Source of the DNA: an uncultured Chlorobiota bacterium
Lineage (GTDB): Bacteria; Bacteroidota; Kapaibacteriia; OLB7
DNA: 7,079 nucleotides
Direction: 5' to 3'
NCBI GenBank assembly: GCA_946481475.1
Contig: CAMLOB010000195.1
Location: 1-7,079 of the forward strand
Under the pieces are notes generated by a model. That model did not search any database. It was not told the origin of the DNA and saw only the letters and a program-made list of their open reading frames with translations. Below are positions 1 through 6,704 of this stretch, piece by piece; the first letter of the stretch is position 1; each line of letters begins with the position of its first letter. Position numbers and translations under genes: made by a program.

Positions 1-1025
1 TCACATTCAATCACGGCACCATCGGCGGCGGCAAGGACAACGAGGCAGCCAACACGGCAACCGTCGGCGGTGGATTTGACAACCATGCCACCGGCACCGG
101 CGCAACGATCGGAGGCGGATCCGGTCATGTTGTCGGCAGTAATTATTCCACGATTGCCGGCGGTAACCAGAACAACATCTCCTCTCTGGTAGGAACCTCG
201 GCCATTGGAGGAGGCTACGATAATCGGATCACCAACACCGGCGGTGCTCCCCTGGTCGGCTACAATACCATTGCCGGAGGCACCGGCAACGTTATCGATA
301 CCGATCCGGCAAGCCGGGGAGTGGCGACAATCGGTGGAGGTGCTGCAAATCTGATCAAGTCCGGAGGGCACAGGGCAACAATTCCGGGAGGAGATCTGCT
401 GATTGCCCAGTCCTGGGCACAGACCGTCATCGGCGGTCTTAACGAACCGAAGGGATCGGTTCCCTTCCGCTATCAGGGAACGACTGACAAGAACGAACCG
501 ATTTTCATTATCGGCAACGGCGCAAGTTCCATCGCACGCTCCAACGCCTTCGAGGTCTCCTATAATGGGCACTCGATTGTCTACGATGAGAACGGTTCGG
601 GTGGATGGACTGCCGGACCGGGACGGGGAGCAGTGGACGGCGGGACCTATACCGACAACGTCATCTACGGCTGGGCGGAGGTAAGTGCAAATGCCGAGCC
701 GGGCGAATCGTGCGGCGACTTCGGTATCAAGGACATTCAGCATCCTGTTCCGGGTCTCTACATCGTCGAGCTGAATATCGTTGAACCGGACGGCAGTACC
801 GATGCGTTTATCAACTGCGGTGCGGTCACCGCGACGATCGGAAGCGGGATGGGGCCGATGGGTCAGATCCCTCCGTCGACGACGTGTGCCCACATATCCA
901 CGAGCAACATCGCCAACAACGTCTTCGAGGTCTACATCACCCTGCCGCAGCCGGATCCGATGGCTCCGTGCACCGAGGGTGTGGATCTTCCGTTCAAGTT
1001 CCACGTGACCGGACGGGTGGACTAA
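1..1025 (+). CDS. Surface/secreted protein with TIGGG beta-roll head repeats, 3' part (N-terminus outside window)
   Basis: The reading frame is open from base 3 to the TAA at 1023-1025, giving 340 visible residues. The GTG at 321 is an internal Val, not a start. Residues about 6-146 carry nine T-I/V-G/A-G-G type repeats spaced 14-22 residues apart, often followed by N two residues later. This resembles the left-handed beta-roll heads of YadA/Hep_Hag adhesins. Residues about 165-195 hold a last head-like element (IFIIGNGASSIARSNAFEV). From about residue 217 (YTDNVIYGW) to the end is a compact, beta-rich C-terminal domain with four Cys at about 237, 272, 295 and 323, which could form disulfides outside the cell. 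There is no YadA-type coiled-coil stalk or four-strand membrane anchor, and I see no clear type IX secretion tail. A cell-surface adhesin or fibre-like protein is likely; its export route and partner are unknown. It converges with the regulator gene ending at 1101. Confidence 0.75.
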   Translation, partial: TFNHGTIGGGKDNEAANTATVGGGFDNHATGTGATIGGGSGHVVGSNYSTIAGGNQNNISSLVGTSAIGGGYDNRITNTGGAPLVGYNTIAGGTGNVIDTDPASRGVATIGGGAANLIKSGGHRATIPGGDLLIAQSWAQTVIGGLNEPKGSVPFRYQGTTDKNEPIFIIGNGASSIARSNAFEVSYNGHSIVYDENGSGGWTAGPGRGAVDGGTYTDNVIYGWAEVSANAEPGESCGDFGIKDIQHPVPGLYIVELNIVEPDGSTDAFINCGAVTATIGSGMGPMGQIPPSTTCAHISTSNIANNVFEVYITLPQPDPMAPCTEGVDLPFKFHVTGRVD

Positions 1026-1057
1026 CCAGATGAAGGTTGACGGAGTGATCCGGCAAC

Positions 1058-1098
1058 AACAGAACGGGTCGGGGATTTTATCCCCGACCCGTTCTGTT
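1058..1098. terminator. Long perfect hairpin, probable bidirectional terminator
   Basis: A perfect 19-bp stem (1058-1076 paired with 1080-1098) surrounds a 3-base TTT loop; the arm reads AACAGAACGGGTCGGGGAT. It sits 32 bp after the + strand stop (1025) and 2 bp before the end of the - strand gene (1101), exactly between two convergent genes. The stem is strong, but the T-run after it is short on the + strand (TTT, then more T-rich sequence) and lacking on the - strand, so it may also act as an RNA-stabilising 3' end. Function is inferred from structure and position. Confidence 0.8.
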
Positions 1099-1100
1099 TA

Positions 1101-2777
1101 TCAATCCTTTTGCTTCGATAATGCTTTCAGTTCCTCGGCAAGATCCTCTTCCGGCTCCAGTCCCATTTTTCTTCTGATCCTTGTCCGGTGCGTGTCGACC
1201 GTTCTCCCCGAGATGTTCAGCAAAGCGGAAATCTCCCTGTTGGACATGCCGACATTCAGCAGCGAACAGATACAGACTTCCGAAGGCGTTAAGGTTTTGA
1301 ACCGATCGGTCAACACAGAGGCGAACTGCCCGTCGAGAACGCGCAGCCGATGCTCGAACGCGTTCCGGGCATCCATACATTCTGTCCGGTTGTCGATTCG
1401 ACGAATGAGATGATTCAGTGTGGCGTCGTCCCGCTCTCCGGCAGCTTTCACTGCCAGCAGATGGTTGCGAAGTTGTTCCAGCAGCCGTGAGTTCTGTGCA
1501 AGTCGCAACGCTCCGACGGTCGCCTCCTTCATCCGGCGTTCGACCTCGGATTCAAGGGTTTCCTTCCGTTCGCGTACGGCCTCTTTTCTTTTCTCCGCCC
1601 GACCGAACCGCTCGCGCAGCGGGAACGCCAGAACTTTCCCCTGCACGGTTATTCCGGCAGCATCTTTCTCGTACCCCATCATTCGCCGGCAACATTGAAG
1701 CGCCTCGTTCCATCTCCCCCCTTTTTCATAAGCCTTTGCCAGTATCCGGATCGTCTGATAGACCTCCCTTTCAGCCCCGACATGAATAAAAATATCGTGC
1801 GCACGGGTCAACAGATCGATCCCCTTCTCCCATTCGCCCTTCTCCACATGAATCTCCCCTTTCCCCAGAAGTCCGGATGCAAGAACAATTCTGTTCCCGG
1901 TTCTGACCCCATACGCCACGCTCCGTTCCATGTATCTGAGTGCCTGATCGGTCTTCCCCAATGCGCTACAGGCACGCCCGATGTGCAGCGCTCCCGCAAC
2001 ACAGCGTTCCCGATCCTGATGATCCCGGAACAGCCGTGCCGACTTCCGGTAGTACTCCAGCGCCTGATCGAACCGTTCCCTGTGGAGACAGAGGTGACCA
2101 AGCTTCTCGTAGATGTCGGCCTCTCCCTTTTCGGACTCTTTATCTCTGAAGAGAATCAGACACGTGTGCAGATGTCGTTCGGCGTACTCACAATCGCCGG
2201 CGGCGATGCTCAGCATTGCCAGTCCGGACCGAACGTCGGCGATCTCCTCCGGCAAGGAAGCGGCACGGCACAGATCAAGGGATTCTTCCAGAACATCGAC
2301 GGCATCATCGATCCGATTCTGCTGCACATACAACTGACCGAGGGAGCAGAGAGAGCGAACGATCTCCGGCGGATTACCTGCACGTCTCGCGCAGGAAAGT
2401 GAGAATCGAGAATACTCCACCGCTACGGCAAGGCTTCCTTTATAGAAGTAGGAGAGAATCCCGAGACTTCGGAAAAGTTGAGCCTTCTCGCTCAGGCAGG
2501 CGGGGTCATTCTGCAGCAGTCTCCAGGCCTTTTTCAGATGGGCAGAGGCATGAGAGTAATCGGCCAGAACTCTCTCGTGATCGGCCAGGCGCAGGTATCC
2601 CGTGGCCATCCACCGTTTGCCGCGAACCGACGAAGCCAGACTCATCAGTTCCCGGGCGCAGGCTTTCCCTTCGGCCGGGTCGGCCAGTCTGCTCAGCTCA
2701 TCGAGAACCGGCAGTCGCTCGCGCGGAATCACAGCCAGTGCAAGCTCTTCACGAAGCTCGCGGATTCTTCCATGCAT
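1101..2777 (-). CDS. TPR - coiled-coil - LuxR-type transcriptional regulator (paralog A)
   Basis: This 558-residue protein is probably a cytoplasmic DNA-binding regulator. An N-terminal helical segment (1-95, with RIREL and PVLDELSRLADPAEG) is shared with both neighbours. About seven TPR units with a 40-residue period cover 98-370. A charged coiled coil follows (about 385-445). The C-terminal GerE/LuxR helix-turn-helix (about 494-555) has LTPSE, the SNREISALL helix and the RTVDTHRTRIRRKMG recognition region. There is no signal peptide, membrane helix, receiver or NTPase domain. I chose the ATG at 2777 because MHGRIREL aligns with the start of paralog C. An in-frame ATG at 2939 would add 54 residues unlike the family and overlap gene B. 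No Shine-Dalgarno is visible. The 49-bp gap to gene B suggests co-transcription. The Trp of the (D/E)AWxxFE element in B and C is Arg here (residue 471, CGG for TGG). TPRs usually bind a peptide or protein; ligand and targets are unknown. Confidence 0.88.
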   Translation of the reverse strand: MHGRIRELREELALAVIPRERLPVLDELSRLADPAEGKACARELMSLASSVRGKRWMATGYLRLADHERVLADYSHASAHLKKAWRLLQNDPACLSEKAQLFRSLGILSYFYKGSLAVAVEYSRFSLSCARRAGNPPEIVRSLCSLGQLYVQQNRIDDAVDVLEESLDLCRAASLPEEIADVRSGLAMLSIAAGDCEYAERHLHTCLILFRDKESEKGEADIYEKLGHLCLHRERFDQALEYYRKSARLFRDHQDRERCVAGALHIGRACSALGKTDQALRYMERSVAYGVRTGNRIVLASGLLGKGEIHVEKGEWEKGIDLLTRAHDIFIHVGAEREVYQTIRILAKAYEKGGRWNEALQCCRRMMGYEKDAAGITVQGKVLAFPLRERFGRAEKRKEAVRERKETLESEVERRMKEATVGALRLAQNSRLLEQLRNHLLAVKAAGERDDATLNHLIRRIDNRTECMDARNAFEHRLRVLDGQFASVLTDRFKTLTPSEVCICSLLNVGMSNREISALLNISGRTVDTHRTRIRRKMGLEPEEDLAEELKALSKQKD

Positions 2778-2826
2778 ATGTCTGTCATGAGGAGTATGAG
2801 GATCGTACGTACCAACCGGGAGGAAA

Positions 2827-4524
2827 CTACAGCGTACGAAGCAGACCCACAAGATTCCTGCCCCTTTCGACCCCCAGTTTTTTGCGGATGTTCGTCCGGT
2901 GGGTATCGACGGTCCGGTCCGAGATGTTGAGGAGAGCACCGATCTCCTTGTTGGAAAGATTGATTCTCAACAGCAGCGCAATGCGCACCTCGGCGGGCGT
3001 CAACGGAGCAGAGGAATCGATCAGACGACCGACGAAATCCGGGGCAAGCATCCGAAGGTTGGACTCGAACAACGACCACGCCTCAACGGCGGCATTCCTC
3101 TGTTGGAGTTCGTTCAGGATATTCTCGATCAGGGGGGCAACATCCCTGTCGGTCCGCCTCAATGCCGCAAGCCGTTCCCGGAGGTCGTCCAGCAACCTGT
3201 CGTGCTCGGCCACCTGTCCGGCCAGACTGGAGAGGGCGGTTGCCGAACGCTCCGATTTCCGCTCCAGCTCCCGGCTTCTGTCGCGGTGCCTCTCCCGTTC
3301 CTCCTTCATCTCTCTGAGTCCGTCATCGAACCGACAGGCGATAACGGCCCGCTGGACGTCGCTGCTGAGGATCTCCCGCTCAAGCTTCATGAAGATCTTA
3401 TAGTGATGGAGCGACACCTTCAAATCTCTCTTCATTTCAAACGCCCGGGCCAGAAGCCTGTGAATCCGGATCAGCGATGAGTGAAAGCCGGTCTTGTCGG
3501 AAACCTCAAGAGCTTTCTGCAACACGACAATCCCCTCCTCATATTTCTCCCGGGCAACATGTAGTTCGCCGATCTCTACATCCACATTTGCGATCCCCAC
3601 CACATTTCCGATTTGTTCGAATATCCTCCGGGCTTTCGTCAGACTGTGCAGAGCCTTCTCCTGATCCCCTTCGCTACGATGAAGAGCGGCAATGCCGGCA
3701 AGAGCATTGCCGTACATGAAGCGATCTCCGAGTTCCTTGTAGAGGGTCATTGCATCGTCGTAGTACCGGCGGGCCCGGGCATATTCTCCCCGCCGGGTCA
3801 TAACCGAAGCGATACCGCAGCGGAGAGTCGCTTCTCCCGCTTTGTTTCCCACGCTTTGGTGCAGCTTCAGTCCCTGCCGGTAGTACTCCAGAGCTCCCTT
3901 GTCATCCTCAAGGATTTCACTGACGGCCCCCAGGGTAGCCAGTGCCACCGCCACTCCGCTGGTAAAGGAGCGGGCCTCATAGATCTTTAAAGCACCCGAG
4001 ATCGCCTCGATAGCCTGTGCGAAGAGTCCGAGATCGGTGTAGATGTTTCCCAGAACCGTGAGTGTCGCGGCAACCTCCCGTTCATCTCCTCCTCTTCGGC
4101 CCTGTTCCAGGGACTTCCCCAGCATCTCCACAGCACTCCGGGTATCTCCCGTTTCGTAATCAAGCTGACCGATATTCCGGCAGACGTAGGCTTTCTCGGC
4201 GGGATCATCCGGAAGTTCATGCAACAGTTTCCACGACCGCCTGAAGGCACGTCGCGCCTCGGCATAGCGGGATTGAGCCTCCAGCATATTTGCAAGGCGG
4301 ATATACCCCCGCATGATCCAGTGCCGGTCGTCGACCTCTTCGGCAAGCCGGATCTGTTGCCGGGCAAATCGGGCCCCTTCGGCAGGATCGATCAACTTGA
4401 GATGGAAACTCAACTCATCGAGCAGCGGAAAGCGTTGACGCGGATCCCGGGCCCGCTCCAGCTCCAGCCGGAGCGAGGCGATCCGTCGGTTCAGGTCGTT
4501 CAGGTAGTCGGGGGCTTTTTTCAT
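2827..4524 (-). CDS. TPR - coiled-coil - LuxR-type transcriptional regulator (paralog B)
   Basis: This 565-residue paralog has the same layout as its neighbours and is the most divergent of the three. After the conserved N-terminal segment (RFPLLDELSFHLKLIDPAEG, about 31-50) come seven regular TPR units starting near 111, 151, 191, 231, 271, 311 and 351. The small residue (Gly or Ala) expected at TPR position 8-9 recurs every 40 residues: G119, G159, G199, A239, A279, G319, A359. A strongly charged coiled coil spans about 400-455. The element EAWSLFESNLRML (about 481-493) precedes a GerE helix-turn-helix (about 508-562) with LTPAEVRI, SNKEIGALLNIS and RTVDTHRTNIRKKLG. Start: ATG at 4524, with no Shine-Dalgarno upstream. 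The stop (TAG) is 49 bp before paralog A. Upstream lies a 509-bp intergenic region rich in inverted repeats, the likely place for its promoter. It is inferred to be a soluble one-component regulator; signal and regulon are unknown. Confidence 0.9.
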   Translation of the reverse strand: MKKAPDYLNDLNRRIASLRLELERARDPRQRFPLLDELSFHLKLIDPAEGARFARQQIRLAEEVDDRHWIMRGYIRLANMLEAQSRYAEARRAFRRSWKLLHELPDDPAEKAYVCRNIGQLDYETGDTRSAVEMLGKSLEQGRRGGDEREVAATLTVLGNIYTDLGLFAQAIEAISGALKIYEARSFTSGVAVALATLGAVSEILEDDKGALEYYRQGLKLHQSVGNKAGEATLRCGIASVMTRRGEYARARRYYDDAMTLYKELGDRFMYGNALAGIAALHRSEGDQEKALHSLTKARRIFEQIGNVVGIANVDVEIGELHVAREKYEEGIVVLQKALEVSDKTGFHSSLIRIHRLLARAFEMKRDLKVSLHHYKIFMKLEREILSSDVQRAVIACRFDDGLREMKEERERHRDRSRELERKSERSATALSSLAGQVAEHDRLLDDLRERLAALRRTDRDVAPLIENILNELQQRNAAVEAWSLFESNLRMLAPDFVGRLIDSSAPLTPAEVRIALLLRINLSNKEIGALLNISDRTVDTHRTNIRKKLGVERGRNLVGLLRTL

Positions 4525-4592
4525 GGAATAGAGCAGTACAATCAGGCACGTCCGGTTTCATCCTTGTTTATCACACACCCTTGCTTCAACAG

Positions 4593-4609
4593 CATCGGGA
4601 ACTCCGATG
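4593..4609. repeat. Small hairpin in the presumed leader of paralog B
   Basis: CATCGG (4593-4598) pairs perfectly with CCGATG (4604-4609) around a 5-base loop, and the outer A-T and G-T pairs extend the stem on the + strand RNA. It lies about 70-85 bases upstream of the ATG of paralog B. The stem is short enough to be chance; a leader hairpin or operator half-sites are both possible. Confidence 0.35.
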
Positions 4610-4634
4610 TTTCTCACAACGCTACGGTCGCCCC

Positions 4635-4690
4635 TACGGGAAAAATACGTAATAGCTTCCTTCACCCGGCTGCCTATATTTCTTCCGGAT
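4635..4690. repeat. Dispersed ~55-bp repeat, copy 1 (upstream of paralog B)
   Basis: This segment aligns with 7022-7073. Shared blocks include TACGGG, AAAATACGTA, AGCT, TTCACCC and CTTCCG, in the same order and orientation, with a few small gaps; I estimate roughly 80% matching columns by eye. Both copies contain TACG/CGTA inverted ends around a 9-base centre. It lies 111 bp upstream of the ATG of paralog B. It may be a shared regulatory region of paralogous genes or a copy of a genome-wide repetitive element. Confidence 0.6.
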
Positions 4691-4765
4691 GCAACAGATA
4701 CGGAAGCCATTAAACAACCGACAGTATGATCCCGAACATCACTTGTCACCCTACATCCACCCTGA

Positions 4766-4835
4766 GGTTTTATGATCCCCGACTTTCTGTAGAAGCAGAG
4801 AAGACAATGGCGATCTACAGAAAGGAGATAAAACC
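4766..4835. repeat. 70-bp two-part inverted repeat (possible structured RNA or element remnant)
   Basis: The outer arms GGTTTTAT (4766-4773) and ATAAAACC (4828-4835) are perfectly complementary, as are the inner arms CTTTCTGTAG (4783-4792) and CTACAGAAAG (4815-4824). The terminal loop is 22 bases. The internal loop is asymmetric, with 9 bases on one side and 3 on the other. Eighteen perfect pairs in two nested blocks are unlikely to be chance. The structure could form in RNA of either strand. No known riboswitch or ncRNA family is recognised, and there is no T-run suggesting a simple terminator. Confidence 0.6.
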
Positions 4836-4859
4836 TGTATTCATCCAACCCCGACCTGG

Positions 4860-4871
4860 ACCGTATACGGT
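4860..4871. promoter_or_regulatory. 12-bp perfect palindrome, candidate operator
   Basis: ACCGTATACGGT is its own reverse complement over 12 bp. It lies 336 bp upstream of the ATG of paralog B and about 160 bp beyond the stop of paralog C. LuxR/GerE proteins usually bind dyad-symmetric sites as dimers, so it could be a binding site for one of these regulators. This is inference; no second copy was seen in the window. Confidence 0.3.
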
Positions 4872-5033
4872 ACTGCGTAGCCTTGTTCTCTCCACCCCTC
4901 ACGTTCCGCCTGTAAAAAGAGTGGAGTGACGAATACAGGACGCGGGTAACGATCCCAGGTACGAAACGGTCTTAGGGCCACCTCCTCAGCCCCTTGCTTT
5001 TGCTGCGGTCTCCAATGTCCTTCACGCCTTACT

Positions 5034-6704
5034 CTACATCCTCGTCAACTTCTTCACCAGATTCTCCCCCCTTCTCAACCCCATCTTCTTCCGAATACTC
5101 GTCCGGTGCGTATCGACCGTCCGATCCGAGACGTTCAGCAGTGCGGCAATATCCTTGTTGGTCATGCTGATCTTCAACAGTGAGCAGACACGCATTTCGG
5201 CCGGGGTCAGCGACGGATATCGGTCGGTCAGTTGGTGGAGAAATTCCGGATCGAGCGTTTGCAACCGGTGCTCGAACGTGTTCCAAGCATCCACGCGTCC
5301 CGTGCGGCTATCAATTTCGCGAATGATGGCATCGATCGAGAAGAGGGTGTGTCCGTTGGCATGCTTCAGTTCGCGCAAACGTTCGCGCAATTGATCAAGC
5401 AACTCGTTGTTCTGGGCGATCTGCATGGAGACGACGGTCATCTCTTTTATCCGGCGTTCGGATTCCCGTTCCAGATCTTCCTTCTGCAGACGATAGACTT
5501 CCTTTTCCTCGGTCATCTCCCGCAGCCGTTGCTGTATCGGGAACGTCAGGATTTTCCCTTTGATGGCAGTACTTGATACATTACGCTCGTACTCCATGAT
5601 CTCACGGTAGCAATCAAGCGCTTCTTTTATTCTTCCGGTTTCCTCGAACGCCCCGGCCAGTATACGATTGGTACGATAGAGATGCCCTGCAGCTCCGGCG
5701 TTGCCGAGGATTTTCCGAGCAGACGATAACACCTCGATCCCCTCCTCCCACTCCCGGCAGGCCACATGAATATCCCCCTTGCCGATGAGGCCGAATGCAT
5801 AGACGATATCGTTTCCGGAAGTGCGGCCGTAGACAACGACCTCATCCATACATTCCTGTGCCCGGTCGTATTTCCCCTGCTCGACATAGCAGAATCCGAT
5901 ATTCATCACGGTCAGGATATATCTGTCCTGATTTCTCATCGACCGGAACATTGCAGCCGACTTCCGGTAGTATTTCAGCCCTTCATCAATCTGATCCCGG
6001 CAGGCATAGAGATAACCGAGTTTTTCGTAGACGGCAGCCTCCCCTCGTTTCTCCCCGGCTTCACGGAACATGGCAAGTCCCGTTCTCAGATACTGCTCCG
6101 CATTCTCCCAGTCCTCAGCATTAATACTCATCATCGCCAGGATTGTCCGGGCCTCGGCCCCCTCCCTGAGAAGGGATTCAGCTTTGCTGAGTTCCAGACA
6201 TTCGTCGAGAACTTCTATCGCCTCATCCGTATGCCCGCAGTTCACGGATGTTCCTCCGAGACCGGAAAGCGTTATTGCCAGTTCACGGAGATTGCCCGAT
6301 TGCCGTGCATACTCAAGAGCAAGACGGAAATACTCCAAGGCAGTTGCCGCATCCCCTTTGTGAGCGTTGGCCAGATACCCGCAGGCCCGGTAAAGCTGGG
6401 CTTTTTCGACCAGGTGTCCCGATACATCTTCCAGCAATGCTTTTGCCTGTTTCAGGTGGCGCCCCGCCAGGGGATACTCGGCAAGAATGATCTCACAGTC
6501 CGCAAGTCGCACGCACCCTACCGCTTTCCACTTTCTGTTGTCGACCGATACGGCAAGACTCAGCAGTTCCGTCGCATAGGTCTTTCCGTCAGCCGGATCG
6601 ACCAACCGCGAAAGTTCTTCAAGAAGAGGAAATCGTTCGCCGGGAGTAACGGCAAACTCCAGGTCTTCACAAAGCTCCCGAATTCTTTTCTCGTTCATTG
6701 CCAT
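5034..6704 (-). CDS. TPR - coiled-coil - LuxR-type transcriptional regulator (paralog C)
   Basis: This 556-residue protein is the first of the three in transcription order and the closest relative of paralog A. Shared stretches with A include RIREL, the YEKLG TPR helix, GKGxIHV and the GK(I/V)L(T/A)FP segment before the coiled coil. The N-terminal segment (PLLEELSRLVDPADG, about 26-40) leads into seven TPR units starting near 101, 141, 181, 221, 261, 301 and 341. A coiled coil spans about 390-448. VDAWNTFEHRL (about 471-481) precedes the GerE helix-turn-helix (about 499-553) with LTPAEMRVCSLL, TNKDIAALLNVS and RTVDTHRTSIRKKMG. No signal peptide, membrane helix, receiver or NTPase domain is visible, so a soluble one-component regulator is inferred. 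The start is the ATG at 6704 or the ATG at 6698; the latter (MNEKRIREL) matches the start of A slightly better. Neither has a Shine-Dalgarno sequence. Confidence 0.9.
   Translation of the reverse strand: MAMNEKRIRELCEDLEFAVTPGERFPLLEELSRLVDPADGKTYATELLSLAVSVDNRKWKAVGCVRLADCEIILAEYPLAGRHLKQAKALLEDVSGHLVEKAQLYRACGYLANAHKGDAATALEYFRLALEYARQSGNLRELAITLSGLGGTSVNCGHTDEAIEVLDECLELSKAESLLREGAEARTILAMMSINAEDWENAEQYLRTGLAMFREAGEKRGEAAVYEKLGYLYACRDQIDEGLKYYRKSAAMFRSMRNQDRYILTVMNIGFCYVEQGKYDRAQECMDEVVVYGRTSGNDIVYAFGLIGKGDIHVACREWEEGIEVLSSARKILGNAGAAGHLYRTNRILAGAFEETGRIKEALDCYREIMEYERNVSSTAIKGKILTFPIQQRLREMTEEKEVYRLQKEDLERESERRIKEMTVVSMQIAQNNELLDQLRERLRELKHANGHTLFSIDAIIREIDSRTGRVDAWNTFEHRLQTLDPEFLHQLTDRYPSLTPAEMRVCSLLKISMTNKDIAALLNVSDRTVDTHRTSIRKKMGLRRGENLVKKLTRM

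Larger units (their letters stand above)
4525..5033. other. Intergenic region between paralogs C and B with clustered inverted repeats
   Basis: This 509-bp stretch has no convincing gene. In the direction of the regulators it is downstream of paralog C (stop at 5034) and upstream of paralog B (ATG at 4524), so it should hold the end of the C transcript and probably the promoter of B. I see no hairpin with a T-run that would clearly terminate C. From low to high coordinates it holds a small hairpin (4593-4609), one copy of a ~55-bp repeat (4635-4690), a 70-bp inverted repeat (4766-4835), a 12-bp palindrome (4860-4871) and a weak 6-bp inverted repeat (4909-4914 with 4934-4939). No -35/-10 or Bacteroidota-type promoter could be placed with confidence. 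Confidence 0.6.

Noticed and set aside
3..440. TIGGG repeats as a DNA tandem array or CRISPR-like array
   Set aside because: The periodicity is at protein level (14-22 residues, variable spacing) with diverged codons; there are no exact DNA repeats with unique spacers.
321..1025. A 234-residue gene starting at the GTG at 321
   Set aside because: The same frame is open to the window start and carries the same repeats upstream, so the GTG is an internal Val of a longer protein.
2778..2939. N-terminal extension of paralog A by 54 residues to an upstream in-frame ATG
   Set aside because: The extension overlaps the end of paralog B in another frame and has no similarity to the N-termini of B or C, while the ATG at 2777 aligns well with paralog C.
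4558..4902. 114-residue open frame on the - strand between C and B
   Set aside because: It needs a GTG start, has no ribosome binding site, runs through the dispersed repeat and inverted repeats, and its composition (Arg- and Cys-rich, no domain pattern) does not look protein-like.
4726..4929. 67-residue open frame on the + strand that could be a small peptide gene near the regulators
   Set aside because: There is no ribosome binding site, no signal peptide, and it spans the nested inverted repeat and palindrome; the frame is probably open by chance.
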